The position numbers were made by a program, and so were the translations under genes. 64,000 nucleotides of DNA, taken from the NCBI RefSeq assembly GCF_019656055.1, contig NZ_BPKY01000001.1, positions 186,001 to 250,000 of the forward strand, in the 5' to 3' direction. Origin of the DNA: Leuconostoc miyukkimchii (lineage in GTDB: Bacteria > Bacillota > Bacilli > Lactobacillales > Lactobacillaceae). Below the pieces are notes generated by a model that was not told the DNA's origin, made no database searches, and saw only the letters and a program-made list of their open reading frames with translations. Positions 26,480-36,115 of the stretch are shown one piece after another. The stretch's first letter is position 1; each line of letters opens with the position of its first letter.

Positions 26480-27270
26480 AAATTGCAATTTTTAATAACA
26501 ATGTTATAAGTTCACAGGCAATTACAAAAGACTTAACATTAGCCTTACAAAAAAATAATATTGAAATCGATAACGATGAACCTGATATAGTTATTTCAGT
26601 TGGCGGAGACGGGACGCTTTTGGGCGCTTTCCAACATTATGTTGACCAAATTGATCATATCAGGTTTGTTGGTTTACATACTGGTCATTTAGGTTTTTAT
26701 ACAGATTGGTTAGCTTCTGGTTTGAATGAATTGGTTAATAGTTTAGTACATGATAATAGCCAAAAGGTGAGTTATCCATTACTAGATATGACTGTTGTTT
26801 ATGAAAGTGGCGAACAGTATCATTTTTTGGCACTAAATGAAGCTGCAATTAAACAGCCAACAGGAACATTAGTTGCTGATATCTATTTAGGTGACCAACT
26901 TTTTGAGCGCTTTCGTGGTGATGGTATTGCTGTTGCAACACCAACTGGTTCGACAGCTTATAATAAGGCAAATGGTGGGGCTGTGCTACATCCTAGTTTA
27001 CCAGCGATACAAATGTCTGAAATTGCCTCAATAAACAATCGCGTGTTTCGAACTTTAGGATCACCCTTAGTAGTACCACAAGGACAAGAAATTGTGATGA
27101 AACCAAAAAGTAATCATTTCTTGGTCATGTATGATCAATGTGATATAAAAGTGAAAAATATTACAGAATTACGATTTCGCGTTGCAGATCAACAGGTACA
27201 TTTTGCAGCGTATCGACACGTAAACTTTTGGCAGCGCGTTCATCGTGCGTTCATTAGTGATGTTGAGTAA
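26476..27270 (+). CDS. nadK: NAD kinase
   Basis: 264 residues, phosphorylating NAD to NADP. It has the GGDGTLLGAF motif (about residues 44-53), the NEAAIK segment and TPTGSTAYNKANGGA (about 156-170), which define the family. The length is that of Gram-positive PpnK. The ATG overlaps the relQ stop, with GGCGG just upstream. The relQ-nadK-rluD order is conserved with Bacillus yjbM-yjbN-yjbO. It is a natural partner of the NAD-salvage genes at 38904 and 41874. Confidence 0.93.
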   Translation: MKIAIFNNNVISSQAITKDLTLALQKNNIEIDNDEPDIVISVGGDGTLLGAFQHYVDQIDHIRFVGLHTGHLGFYTDWLASGLNELVNSLVHDNSQKVSYPLLDMTVVYESGEQYHFLALNEAAIKQPTGTLVADIYLGDQLFERFRGDGIAVATPTGSTAYNKANGGAVLHPSLPAIQMSEIASINNRVFRTLGSPLVVPQGQEIVMKPKSNHFLVMYDQCDIKVKNITELRFRVADQQVHFAAYRHVNFWQRVHRAFISDVE

Positions 27271-27322
27271 GATTCTGATTCTCCATAACAAATCTTTAAA
27301 TCAATCAATTAATTAATTAATG

Positions 27323-27357
27323 AAGGGAAGCATACAACATGTGCGACTTGTTGTATG
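27323..27357 (+). promoter_or_regulatory. Shine-Dalgarno and hairpin ahead of the pseudouridine synthase gene
   Basis: AAGGG (27323-27327) is followed by CATACAAC (27331-27338) and GTTGTATG (27350-27357), a perfect 8-bp stem with an 11-nt loop. The accepted start (27370) lies 42 nt from the Shine-Dalgarno, or about 15 nt if the hairpin folds. The loop also carries ATG 27339, which opens a 20-codon ORF running past the real start. Confidence 0.45.
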
Positions 27358-27369
27358 TACGACAAATCA

Positions 27370-28272
27370 ATGCAATTTACATGGACCTATTCGGGAAGTG
27401 AACAACGTAAAGTACGAACATTTTTACAGGCACATGGTGTATCACACCGCATGTTTAGTCAAATGAAGCATAATGGTGGGGCAATTTTAAAAAATGATAA
27501 GCAAGTATACACGTCAGATTATTTAGATGATGGTGATCAAGTGACTATTATTATGCCCACAGAGGAAAGCAATGACCTCGTGGTGGCAGATTATAAGCCA
27601 TTAGATATTATTTTTGAAAATGAACATTGGTTAGTCGTTGATAAGCCATATGGTATCACAACTGTTCCCGGACATGCAGACAGATTACACACACTTGTTA
27701 ATCAAGTAAAAGGACATTTGGAAGAGACAAATGCAGAAGATTTGGTACCACATGTTGTGACCAGACTAGATCGTGATACTTCTGGTATTGTTTTACTAGC
27801 CAAACATCGCTTTGCGCATGCGGTTATGGATCAACAATTGCAAGAGCATACTGTTGAAAAATTTTACTTGGCATATACGAGTGGTATTTTACCTGAGGAT
27901 CATGATGATATTAACGCACCAATTGGACGAGTAGATGGTGATTTCATTAAGCGCGAAGTTCGTGATGATGGCAAACCATCACGAACAGAATATTGGGTAG
28001 AACGTCGATACGATGAAGATGGTAAGCAGCCCATGACACGTGTTAAGGTACAACTTCATACCGGCAGAACACATCAAATTCGTGTACATTTCAAAAATAT
28101 TGGACATCCCCTAGTTGGGGATGATTTATATGGTGGACCCCTATGGTATGGTCTAAAACGTCAGGCGTTGCATGCCTACCACATGAAATTCTATGATCCC
28201 TTTATTGAAGAATATCGAGAATTTAATACAAAATTACCAGAAGATTTGAAAGGGTTACGTGATTTGGTATAA
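27370..28272 (+). CDS. RluD-family 23S rRNA/tRNA pseudouridine synthase
   Basis: 300 residues. An S4-like N-terminal segment (RKVRTFLQAHGVSHRMFSQMKHNG) is followed by the RluA/RluD catalytic domain with HVVTRLDRDTSGIVLLAKH (catalytic Asp in RLDRDTSG) and the GRTHQIRVHF motif. It isomerises uridines in structured RNA, probably in 23S rRNA. It corresponds to Bacillus yjbO by gene order. ATG 27370 (MQFTWTY) is the family-like start; ATG 27355 lies within a hairpin arm and adds five residues. Confidence 0.9.
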   Translation: MQFTWTYSGSEQRKVRTFLQAHGVSHRMFSQMKHNGGAILKNDKQVYTSDYLDDGDQVTIIMPTEESNDLVVADYKPLDIIFENEHWLVVDKPYGITTVPGHADRLHTLVNQVKGHLEETNAEDLVPHVVTRLDRDTSGIVLLAKHRFAHAVMDQQLQEHTVEKFYLAYTSGILPEDHDDINAPIGRVDGDFIKREVRDDGKPSRTEYWVERRYDEDGKQPMTRVKVQLHTGRTHQIRVHFKNIGHPLVGDDLYGGPLWYGLKRQALHAYHMKFYDPFIEEYREFNTKLPEDLKGLRDLV

Positions 28273-28343
28273 ATAGTGTGGCGGGCTGATACCATATACA
28301 TATAAGAACTAGACAGTAACTAAATGTCAAATAGTGAGGGAAT

Positions 28344-29708
28344 ATGGCTGATCAAACCGAACAATTACATCAAACAATTCAATTTTTAGCTGATTTACTG
28401 CAATCGGGCCAAGATAGTGAATTCATAGAAAGTTTTGAATCTCTACATGATTTTGAAATGGCACAAGTCTATGCTGAACTACCAGAGCAGCTTCGTGCAG
28501 TGGCATGGCGTTTATTGTCTATTGATATATTGGCCAGTGTTTTTGATAATTTAGATGTTGATGAAGTTGATATTGTCACATTGTTAAAAGAGATGCCACC
28601 GCAGCGTGGTGCGCTTGTATTGCAAAGAATGTATGCAGATAATGCAGCTGATTTGCTCCAAGAGATGCCTGACCGTCTGGTGGCAACGTACTTGAGTTTA
28701 ATGCCGAAATCTGAGGCTGATGATGTACGTAAGTTAATAAATTATGATGATCAAACTGCTGGATCGTTGATGTCTACTGAATATTTGGCAGTGGAAGAAG
28801 ATCTTCACGTTGACGAGGTTATGCGCCTGGTCAAAAAACAAGCCCTAGAGGCTGAAGCAATCAGTTACGTGTATGTGTTAGATTTTCAAGATCAATTGTC
28901 CGGTGTTATTTCATTGCGTGATTTGCTGACACATCCTGATGATCTTGCTGTTTCTGAGATTACCAACGATCGCATTATTAGTGTGAAAGCTGGTGATGAT
29001 CAAGAAGATGTTGCCCAAATTGTTGCGGATTATAATTTTCTATCGATTCCAGTTACAGATGATAATAACCGTTTGCTGGGTGTTATTACTGTCGATGATA
29101 TTGTCGATGTTATTGGAGAAGAGGCGGTAGAAGATTATTCTGGTTTGGCTGCCGTTAACGTTAGTCAGATTAATGATACACCTTGGCATTCAGCGATTAA
29201 GCGTATTCCATGGCTGATTGCCTTATTACTGTTAGGTATGGCAACAGCCACTCTAATTAGTTCATATGATGATTTAGTACGGCAAGCTTCAATTTTAGCT
29301 GCATTTATTTCACTCATCACTGGGACGGCTGGAAATGCTGGTACGCAAGCACTGGCATTGGCGGTGCGTCGTATTGCAGTGGGTAGTGAAAATAGTGGCT
29401 TTAAAACCTTTTTTAGTGAAATTATTGCTGGCATTATTGTTGGTGTAGCAACAGGTTTAGCTGTTTTTCTCATTGTAGCAGTTTGGAAGCAAAATAGTAT
29501 ACTTGGGTTGGCAGTTGGCATTGCAATGACTGTGGCTATCATAGTGGCTAATTTAGCTGGTTATTTAATTCCAGTTTTGATTGACAAAATGGGATTTGAT
29601 CCAGCTGTAGCTAGTGGACCATTTATCACAACGCTGTCTGATTTAACATCGGTGTTAATTTATTTCAATGTTGCACAATTATTCATTTCCCATTTCATCG
29701 GAAGTTGA
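28344..29708 (+). CDS. mgtE: Magnesium transporter MgtE
   Basis: 454 residues: an N-terminal MgtE helical domain (EMPPQRGALVLQRM, LLQEMPDR), two CBS domains (about residues 130-255) and five C-terminal membrane helices with GTAGNAGTQALALAVR and the pore-lining FDPAVASGPFITTLSDL. The cytosolic domains gate the channel by Mg2+. GAGGG precedes the ATG. It follows the RluD-type gene with only 71 nt between, and I see no Mg2+ riboswitch there, so control is probably at the protein level. Confidence 0.93.
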   Translation: MADQTEQLHQTIQFLADLLQSGQDSEFIESFESLHDFEMAQVYAELPEQLRAVAWRLLSIDILASVFDNLDVDEVDIVTLLKEMPPQRGALVLQRMYADNAADLLQEMPDRLVATYLSLMPKSEADDVRKLINYDDQTAGSLMSTEYLAVEEDLHVDEVMRLVKKQALEAEAISYVYVLDFQDQLSGVISLRDLLTHPDDLAVSEITNDRIISVKAGDDQEDVAQIVADYNFLSIPVTDDNNRLLGVITVDDIVDVIGEEAVEDYSGLAAVNVSQINDTPWHSAIKRIPWLIALLLLGMATATLISSYDDLVRQASILAAFISLITGTAGNAGTQALALAVRRIAVGSENSGFKTFFSEIIAGIIVGVATGLAVFLIVAVWKQNSILGLAVGIAMTVAIIVANLAGYLIPVLIDKMGFDPAVASGPFITTLSDLTSVLIYFNVAQLFISHFIGS

Positions 29709-29776
29709 GTATTTAATCAGAAATTAACTTTTGTCATGCTATAATGTATGATGAAACTATTGTAGGAGTAGTAGAC

Positions 29777-30766
29777 ATGCCAACACGAGAAGAAATTAGA
29801 TTAGGTAATAATGGGAAACAAAATCGACCTAAAAAAAGGCACCGAATTCGCAATACCATTCTGCTAATTCTAGCATTGGTTGTTTTAACTGGCGTCGGAA
29901 CGGGTGCCTATGCTTATTATAAGATGAATAAAACAATTACCAAAATCCAAAATCCGTCACAGATGACAAAAAAGGCGGATAAAGTCACGTCAGCTAAAAA
30001 GCCGGTATCTTATCTGTTATTGGGAACAGATACAGGTGAGTTGGGTAGAGATTACAAAGGCCGAACAGATACAATGATGATCATGACCGTTAATCCGAAA
30101 ACAAACGTGACAACAATGACATCGATTGCGCGTGATACATTAGTTACTGTTAATGGACAACAAATGAAAATTAACGCTGCATTTGCATATGGAACAGCTG
30201 ATTCAGCCTTGGAAGCTGTTGAAAATTTGTTGAACATCAAGATTAATGGTGGCTATATTTTGATTAATATGGGTGGCTTAGTTAGAATGGTTGATGCTGT
30301 TGGTGGTGTTGATGTGACTTCACCACTAACCTTTACCACTGAAGGGGATGATACACAGGCTGACTCTAAGAATCAATATTCATTTACAGCTGGTCAAACG
30401 TATCATATGGATGGTAATGAAGCTTTGGCATTCTCAAGGATGCGTCATTCTGACCCTAACGGGGACTATGGTCGTCAGATGAGACAACAATTGATTATCA
30501 GAGGTATATTAAAAAATTCAGCAAGTGTTGGTACACTGTTTAATGATTCATTATTGAACACACTATCAAACAATGTTCAAACTGATGTCTCAACAACATC
30601 TATGAAGAATCTAGCATTGAGCTATCGTTCAGCATTTGGAAATATAAAACAGGATCAACTACGCGGCACAACACAAAGCATGGGTGGTTTGGGATCTGTT
30701 GAAGTCATGAGTCAAACAGAAATTGATCGCGTTCACTCAAGCATTTTGGAACAAATGGCAGAATAA
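29777..30766 (+). CDS. LytR-CpsA-Psr (LCP) family wall-polymer ligase
   Basis: 329 residues: cytoplasmic basic N-terminus (KQNRPKKRHRIRN), one membrane helix (TILLILALVVLTGVGTGAYAYY) and an extracytoplasmic LCP domain. Hallmarks are YLLLGTDTGELGRDYKGRTDTMMIMTVNP, ARDT and FSRMRHSDPNGDYGRQMRQQ with the arginines that bind polyprenyl pyrophosphate. LCP enzymes transfer teichoic acids or capsular glycans to peptidoglycan. ATG 29777 has GGAG at good distance. The product may act on polymers from the cluster at 60886 onward, though the genes are not linked. Confidence 0.92.
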   Translation: MPTREEIRLGNNGKQNRPKKRHRIRNTILLILALVVLTGVGTGAYAYYKMNKTITKIQNPSQMTKKADKVTSAKKPVSYLLLGTDTGELGRDYKGRTDTMMIMTVNPKTNVTTMTSIARDTLVTVNGQQMKINAAFAYGTADSALEAVENLLNIKINGGYILINMGGLVRMVDAVGGVDVTSPLTFTTEGDDTQADSKNQYSFTAGQTYHMDGNEALAFSRMRHSDPNGDYGRQMRQQLIIRGILKNSASVGTLFNDSLLNTLSNNVQTDVSTTSMKNLALSYRSAFGNIKQDQLRGTTQSMGGLGSVEVMSQTEIDRVHSSILEQMAE

Positions 30767-30773
30767 GTAAGGT

Positions 30774-30801
30774 AAAACAAGTCGCGATACTTGTTTTTTT
30801 T
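30774..30801 (+). terminator. Terminator after the LCP gene
   Basis: AAAACAAGT and ACTTGTTTT pair around a 6-nt loop and run into a T tract. The rest of the gap up to argG (30802-30923) is AT-rich, with TATAAT at 30839-30844 and no clear operator; ArgR half-site-like TGAATAAATA occurs but is weak. Confidence 0.8.
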
Positions 30802-30923
30802 TGCAAAAATATACATATAAATAACCAATATACAATATTATAATGTATATAGTCAGTATACTATTGAATAAATAAACAATTTGCGGTAATATAAATTCAT
30901 AGATAAATACGGAGGACAAAAAC

Positions 30924-32150
30924 ATGACAGAAAAATTAGTATTGGCATATTCAGGTGGCTTGGACACATCAGTAGCAATTCCTTGGTTGAAGGAAAAGGG
31001 TTATGACATTATTGCTGTTGTTTTGAATGTTGGACAACACGGTAAAGATATGAACATGATTCAAGAGAAAGCATTAAAAGTCGGCGCTGTTCAATCAATT
31101 GTAATTGATGCACAAGCTGAATTTGCTAATGAATATGTCGCACCCGTAATCAAAGCTAACATGCTATATGAAGGTGAATATCCAATGGTGTCCGCCTTAT
31201 CACGGCCATTGATCATTAAAAAACTTGTTGACATTGCGCATGAAAATGATGCAGTTGCTATTGCCCACGGATCAACAGGTCATGGAAATGATCAAGTACG
31301 TTTTGAAGCAGCAATTCATGCTTTGGATCCTGACATGAAAATCGAAGCACCAATTCGTGAGTTCCAGTGGTCACGTGAAGAAGAGATTGCATATGCAGCC
31401 GAACATAATGTACCAGTACCAGTTGGTTTGGAATCACCTTATTCTATTGATGAGAACCTTTGGGGACGTGCGAATGAAGCTGGTATTTTAGAAAATCCTT
31501 GGAACCAAGCACCAGAAGGTGCATATGCATTAACAGCACCAATTGAAAAAACGCCTGATGAAGCTGAGTTTATTGATGTCACATTTGCTGAAGGTGTGCC
31601 AGTTGCACTAGATGGTGTAGCAATGCCATTAGCTGATTTAATTATTAAATTAAACGTACTGGCTGGCGCGCACGGTATTGGCAGAATTGACCATATCGAA
31701 AATCGTTTAGTTGGTATCAAGTCACGTGAGATTTATGAAGCGCCTGCTGCAGCGGTATTGATGACAGCACATAAAGATTTGGAAGATTTAACATTAGAAC
31801 GTGATGTTGCACATTTCAAGCCAATAGTTGAACAACAATTAGCTAACTTAGTTTATGAAGCAAAATGGGTGTCACCTTTGTTTGATGCACTAATGTCATT
31901 TATTGATGAAACACAAAAAAATGTGAATGGTGTTGTTAAAATGAAGATGTTTAAAGGTAATGCGATTGCGGTTGCACGTCAATCAGAACATAACTCACTA
32001 TACGATGAGGATTTGGCAACATATACAAGTGCTTCGTCATTTGATCAGGAAGCAGCAGTTGGATTTATCAAATTATGGACTTTGAGTAACACAGTTTACG
32101 AACAAGTTAACCATGTCCATTCAACTGATAAGAAGAATAAAATTAAGTAG
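30924..32150 (+). CDS. argG: Argininosuccinate synthase
   Basis: 408 residues, joining citrulline and aspartate with ATP. The P-loop-like ATP site [15 protein letters not shown] (about residues 8-22) and the [13 protein letters not shown] segment are present. The first Cys often found in that segment (GCTGKGND) is Ser, as in many family members. GGAGG precedes the ATG. It is the first of three arginine genes (argG-argH-argF); the short gaps imply one transcript. Without the glutamate-to-ornithine genes the operon would make arginine from citrulline or ornithine. Confidence 0.94.
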   Translation: MTEKLVLAYSGGLDTSVAIPWLKEKGYDIIAVVLNVGQHGKDMNMIQEKALKVGAVQSIVIDAQAEFANEYVAPVIKANMLYEGEYPMVSALSRPLIIKKLVDIAHENDAVAIAHGSTGHGNDQVRFEAAIHALDPDMKIEAPIREFQWSREEEIAYAAEHNVPVPVGLESPYSIDENLWGRANEAGILENPWNQAPEGAYALTAPIEKTPDEAEFIDVTFAEGVPVALDGVAMPLADLIIKLNVLAGAHGIGRIDHIENRLVGIKSREIYEAPAAAVLMTAHKDLEDLTLERDVAHFKPIVEQQLANLVYEAKWVSPLFDALMSFIDETQKNVNGVVKMKMFKGNAIAVARQSEHNSLYDEDLATYTSASSFDQEAAVGFIKLWTLSNTVYEQVNHVHSTDKKNKIK

Positions 32151-32188
32151 TTTAAAGGCGTTTACGCCGTACATAAGGGAGAAGGTTT

Positions 32189-33577
32189 ATGGCAACAACA
32201 AAACTATGGGGTGGTCGTTTTACTGCTAAAGCAGCGGAGTGGGTAGATGAATTTGGTGCATCAATTCATTTTGATCAACAAATGGCTGCTGAAGACCTTG
32301 AGGGTTCAATTGCGCATGCAACAATGCTTGGCAAGCAGGGTATTATTACTGTTGATGAGTCAACACAAATTGTTGAGGGCTTAAAAGTATTGCAAAAAGA
32401 CTTGGCAGATGGCACGTTGGTTTTTGATGTTAAAAATGAAGATATCCATATGAACATGGAATCACTGCTGACTCAAAAAATTGGTGCTGTTGCAGGAAAG
32501 CTGCATACGGCACGCTCACGTAATGATCAGGTAGCAACTGATTTTCATTTATGGGTTAAACATCGATTACCACATGTTTTAGAAGCTATTACTGAGCTAC
32601 AACAAGAATTACTAAAGCTAGCCACAACGCATGCTGGGACTATCATGTCAGGTTACACACATTTACAACACGCTCAGCCAATTACTTACGGTCACTATTT
32701 ATTAGCTTATTTTGATATGTTCCAACGCGATTATGAGCGTTTTGAATTTAATCAGTTGCACACAGATATTTTACCATTAGGTGCAGCGGCATTAGCCGGA
32801 ACAACATTTCCAATTGATCGAGAATTTGTAGCAAATCAACTGGGTTTTAATGACATTTATCATAATTCACTTGATGCCGTATCCGACCGGGATTTTGCAC
32901 TTGAATTTTTGTCAAATTCAGCTATGATGATGATGCACTTGTCACGTATGGCGGAAGAACTCATTTTATGGTCAACATATGAATTCAACTATATTGAACT
33001 ATCAGACGATTTTTCAACTGGATCATCAATCATGCCACAAAAAAAGAATGCTGATTTTGCTGAGCTTGTTCGTGGTAAAACAGGGCGGACATATGGTGCG
33101 CTGATGGCATTGTTAACAACTATGAAATCTTTACCACTAGCCTATAATAAAGATATGCAAGAGGATAAGGAACAAGTATTTGATGTCATGGATACTGTTA
33201 TTGCCTCAGTAAAAATCTTTACTGGTATGTTGAGTGGCTTGAAAGTTCACGAGGAACGTATGTTGGCTAGCACACAAGATGATTTCTCTAACGCGACAGA
33301 ACTAGCCGATTATTTAGCAACAAAAGGTGTCCCATTCCGTGAGGCTCATGCTATTGTTGGACAACTTGTATTGCAAGGATTACAAACACATACACCATTA
33401 CAAAAAATGTCTCTAGCGATATTGCAGTCTGCGGCACCACAAATCGAAGATGACATTTTTAATGTGTTAAAATCTGAAACAGCAGTGAATCGTCGTACCT
33501 CAATTGGTGGTACAGCAGTGGCTAATGTAAAAAAAGAGATTGCTCGGCATCAAATAAAATTGGAGGCACGTCAATGA
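32189..33577 (+). CDS. argH: Argininosuccinate lyase
   Basis: 462 residues of the fumarase/aspartase superfamily, splitting argininosuccinate into arginine and fumarate. It begins [23 protein letters not shown] and has [17 protein letters not shown], the [12 protein letters not shown] region and the signature [21 protein letters not shown]. The last signature residue is Ala instead of the common Pro. GGGAG lies upstream. A small GGCG/CGCC hairpin (about 32157-32168) separates it from argG but lacks a T tract. Its stop overlaps the argF start. Confidence 0.94.
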   Translation: MATTKLWGGRFTAKAAEWVDEFGASIHFDQQMAAEDLEGSIAHATMLGKQGIITVDESTQIVEGLKVLQKDLADGTLVFDVKNEDIHMNMESLLTQKIGAVAGKLHTARSRNDQVATDFHLWVKHRLPHVLEAITELQQELLKLATTHAGTIMSGYTHLQHAQPITYGHYLLAYFDMFQRDYERFEFNQLHTDILPLGAAALAGTTFPIDREFVANQLGFNDIYHNSLDAVSDRDFALEFLSNSAMMMMHLSRMAEELILWSTYEFNYIELSDDFSTGSSIMPQKKNADFAELVRGKTGRTYGALMALLTTMKSLPLAYNKDMQEDKEQVFDVMDTVIASVKIFTGMLSGLKVHEERMLASTQDDFSNATELADYLATKGVPFREAHAIVGQLVLQGLQTHTPLQKMSLAILQSAAPQIEDDIFNVLKSETAVNRRTSIGGTAVANVKKEIARHQIKLEARQ

Positions 33578-34587
33578 GTTCACATTTTCAAGGAAAATCT
33601 TTTTTAAAAGAAATCGATTTTAGTAAAAAAGAATTAGAAACATTAATTGATTTAGCAGCCCATTTCAAATATTTAAAGCAGAAAAATATACCGCACCAAT
33701 ATTTGCAAGGGAAAAATATTGCCTTACTTTTTGAAAAAACATCTACTCGTACACGATCAAGTTTCACTGTGGCTGCTAACGACTTAGGTGCACATGCAGA
33801 GTTTCTAGGTAAAAACGATATTCAGTTTGGAAAAAAAGAATCATTGGAAGATACGGCTAAGGTGTTTGGTCGTATGTATGATGGCATTGAGTATCGTGGC
33901 TTTTCACAAGAAACAGTGGAAGGACTAGCAAAATATTCAGGTGTACCTGTATGGAATGGGTTAACCGATGACTGGCATCCGACTCAAATGTTAGCAGATT
34001 TTCTGACTATTAAGGAACAGTTTAATCATCTAGAAGGCATCACACTAGCCTATCTGGGGGATGGTCGTAACAACGTTGCCAACTCTTTATTGGTTACTGG
34101 CGCTATTTTGGGTGTTAATATCCATATTGTAGCGCCTAAAAGTTTACAACCGACTTCAGAAATTCAAGCTTTAGCTCAGAAAAAAGCAGACGAGTCTGGC
34201 GCTGAGTTGCTCATTACCGATAATGTTGCTCAGGGTGTTGCAGGTGTTGATGTCTTATATACTGACGTTTGGGCCTCCATGGGTGAGGAAGAAACATTTG
34301 AAGAACGAATTAAATTATTAACACCATATCAAATTAATGCGGCGCTTGTTGCTTCAACACATAACGACCAAGTCATTGTTTTGCATGATTTACCAGCTTT
34401 TCATGATCTAAAAACGACAATGGCACAAGAAATATATCAGCAATTTGGCATTCAAGAAATGGAAATTACTGATGATGTGTTTCATGCGCCCTATGCTCAC
34501 CAGTTTGAACAAGCAGAAAATCGGTTACATACGATTAAAGCAGTGATGGCCGCAACTTTAGGTCATATGTTTATTCCTGAAATCTAA
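33574..34587 (+). CDS. argF: Ornithine carbamoyltransferase with an altered ornithine-site motif
   Basis: 337 residues, the expected length. The carbamoyl-phosphate sites are intact: STRTRSSF (about residues 56-63) and [10 protein letters not shown]. The DVWASMGE loop and [12 protein letters not shown] are as in ornithine transcarbamylases. The usual HCLP motif reads HDLP ([10 protein letters not shown], about residue 270), so the ornithine-contacting Cys is Asp, and the following [14 protein letters not shown] is also unusual. It may still be an OTC or may prefer another amine. Linkage to argGH and the SMG loop favour OTC. GGAGG precedes the ATG, which overlaps the argH stop. Confidence 0.87.
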   Translation: MSSHFQGKSFLKEIDFSKKELETLIDLAAHFKYLKQKNIPHQYLQGKNIALLFEKTSTRTRSSFTVAANDLGAHAEFLGKNDIQFGKKESLEDTAKVFGRMYDGIEYRGFSQETVEGLAKYSGVPVWNGLTDDWHPTQMLADFLTIKEQFNHLEGITLAYLGDGRNNVANSLLVTGAILGVNIHIVAPKSLQPTSEIQALAQKKADESGAELLITDNVAQGVAGVDVLYTDVWASMGEEETFEERIKLLTPYQINAALVASTHNDQVIVLHDLPAFHDLKTTMAQEIYQQFGIQEMEITDDVFHAPYAHQFEQAENRLHTIKAVMAATLGHMFIPEI

Positions 34588-34618
34588 AAAAGTTGACTAC
34601 TCAGTAGTCAACTTTTTT
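34586..34618. terminator. Bidirectional terminator between argF and the MFS gene
   Basis: AAAAAAGTTGACTACT / AGTAGTCAACTTTTTT with a one-base loop offset is a near-perfect palindrome spanning the end of the MFS gene. It can terminate both converging transcripts. Confidence 0.88.
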
Positions 34619-35949
34619 GGTCTGTGGTTTAATATCACAAATATGATGAGAGAAATAAAAATAGCAAAAGCGATGCCACCAATACCATGTTGTGAGCCAG
34701 TAATTATGCCGTTATTTGGATTTTTATTCATAGCTGTGGTGATAACTTGGGCAACAATAGCAGTAGATGTTGCGCCAATAAATTGTTGCGCAGTATTTAA
34801 AATACCATTGCCATCTGTCGTTTCACCAACCGGAAGCGCTGCTAACGTTATAGTCATGAAGTTAGCATATGAAAAGCCAATACCCACCATAAGTAACATA
34901 TGAGTTAACATGAGTGTCCAAAAATTTAGTGACTGAAAGTAAAAAAACATCACACTAAGCGCAAGAGTCGATACAATCAGTCCAAATAAAATAGGTCGAT
35001 ATTGCCCAAATTTATCCAGTAAAGAACCTGATAAAGGTGCTAGAGAAGCACTAATAAGGGCACCTGGGAACATAAATGCGCCTGCTGCAGCTGCGCTAAC
35101 ATTCAAGTGTAATTGTAAATAATTAGGTAGAATAAAGGATAGACCTAATAGCGTAGCCTGGTAAGCTAAAAAACCATACATATACAAATCAAACCGCGCG
35201 TTTTTAAAAAGACTCAAACGTAATAATTTTTGCTTTTTGTTCATGAAATAAAAAATAACAAGTGATAGAGTACCAATACTTGCCATACTGAATGAAACTT
35301 TTTCAATGGCTAATAAAAGAAGGCCTAAGCCAATTGCTAAAAAGACAAATGTACTCGCGGGGAACTTTTCTGTTCGACGGACTTGCTCAGTTGGTATACT
35401 GACAAGCCCCATGATTAGGGAAACAAGAATTAAAATAATTAAGAACCAAAATATTGCTCGCCAGCCCATGGTATTTAGTAAAACGCCGCCATAAGTGGGT
35501 CCGATGGCTGGCGCAAGAGATGTAATCATACTACCAATTCCCATCATCATACCACGACGATTTATTGGTGATTTGGTGAGTATAATGTGAAACATCAAAG
35601 GTAACGCAATACCAGTACCAACACCTTGTAAGACTCTACCGGCCAGTAGCAATGGTAATGTAGGAGACACACAATCCAAAAGAATACCAAGTAGAAAAAC
35701 GCTATTTGACAGGATGAATAGTGTTCGTGTTGAAAAATTTCGAATTAAAAATGCTGATATTGGTACGATGATGGCAATTGCTAAAAGATAGCCTGTAGTT
35801 ACCCATTGTACACCGTTTGTATCTGTATTAAATTCAGTCATTAGTTTAGGAAATGTGACATTCATTGATGTTTCTATCAAAACACCACTAAAACTTAAAA
35901 TACCAGTTGCAATGACAGCAGGAATAACTTTCCAATTATTTTTTTGCAT
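34597..35949 (-). CDS. MFS drug efflux transporter, DHA2 (EmrB/QacA) family
   Basis: 450 residues, very hydrophobic, probably 12-14 membrane segments. Typical drug:H+ antiporter features are WVTTGYLLAIAIIVPISAFL near residue 50, LLAGRVLQGVGTGIALPL (motif with conserved Arg, about residue 100) and GSMITSLAPAIGPTYGGVLL (antiporter motif C, about residue 138). It would export cationic or amphiphilic compounds; the substrate is unknown. AAGGAG precedes the ATG. The gene starts directly behind a strong terminator hairpin, so its expression seems to require antitermination. Confidence 0.88.
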   Translation of the reverse strand: MQKNNWKVIPAVIATGILSFSGVLIETSMNVTFPKLMTEFNTDTNGVQWVTTGYLLAIAIIVPISAFLIRNFSTRTLFILSNSVFLLGILLDCVSPTLPLLLAGRVLQGVGTGIALPLMFHIILTKSPINRRGMMMGIGSMITSLAPAIGPTYGGVLLNTMGWRAIFWFLIILILVSLIMGLVSIPTEQVRRTEKFPASTFVFLAIGLGLLLLAIEKVSFSMASIGTLSLVIFYFMNKKQKLLRLSLFKNARFDLYMYGFLAYQATLLGLSFILPNYLQLHLNVSAAAAGAFMFPGALISASLAPLSGSLLDKFGQYRPILFGLIVSTLALSVMFFYFQSLNFWTLMLTHMLLMVGIGFSYANFMTITLAALPVGETTDGNGILNTAQQFIGATSTAIVAQVITTAMNKNPNNGIITGSQHGIGGIAFAIFISLIIFVILNHRPKKLTTE

Positions 35950-35960
35950 GATTTCTCCTT

Positions 35961-36016
35961 AAAAAATAAAAAGAGGTGTGACATTATCAAAAAATGATAA
36001 TGTCACGCCTCTTTTT
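35961..36016 (-). terminator. Intrinsic terminator/attenuator immediately upstream of the MFS gene
   Basis: A 22-bp stem with a single G-U pair (35968-35989 with 35995-36016) and a 5-nt loop is followed on the minus strand by TTTTTATTTTTT. This T tract abuts the AAGGAG Shine-Dalgarno of the MFS gene, leaving no room for a promoter between. Any transcript reaching the MFS gene must pass this terminator. Confidence 0.85.
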
Positions 36017-36056
36017 TCGGCACATATAAATCTGTGCTATCTGTACGAAACAACAT
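36003..36056 (-). CDS. Candidate 17-residue leader peptide of the MFS gene
   Basis: ATG at 36056 opens 17 codons, MLFRTDSTDLYVPKKEA, ending in TGA at 36005-36003. The last three codons and the stop lie within the 5' arm of the terminator stem (36016-35995). A ribosome on these codons would keep the stem open. There is no Shine-Dalgarno; the ATG is 6 nt after the -10, so the mRNA would be leaderless. Short ORFs occur by chance, so expression is unproven, but promoter, start and terminator spacing are all coherent. Confidence 0.5.
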   Translation of the reverse strand: MLFRTDSTDLYVPKKEA

Positions 36057-36062
36057 AGACTA

Positions 36063-36091
36063 ATTTAACAGAAATCGGCCTTGTTTGTCAA
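36063..36091 (-). promoter_or_regulatory. Consensus promoter for the MFS leader transcript
   Basis: On the minus strand TTGACA (36091-36086), a 17-nt spacer and TTAAAT (36068-36063) form a near-consensus sigma-A promoter. It sits between the rqcH stop and the attenuator hairpin. The leader ORF ATG follows 6 nt after the -10. Confidence 0.7.
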
Positions 36092-36115
36092 ATGCAATAT
36101 TTAATTGCAAGATAA

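Noticed and set aside
27303-27321. Tandem AATT repeat considered as a regulatory repeat
   Set aside because: Simple low-complexity AT sequence without any other signal.
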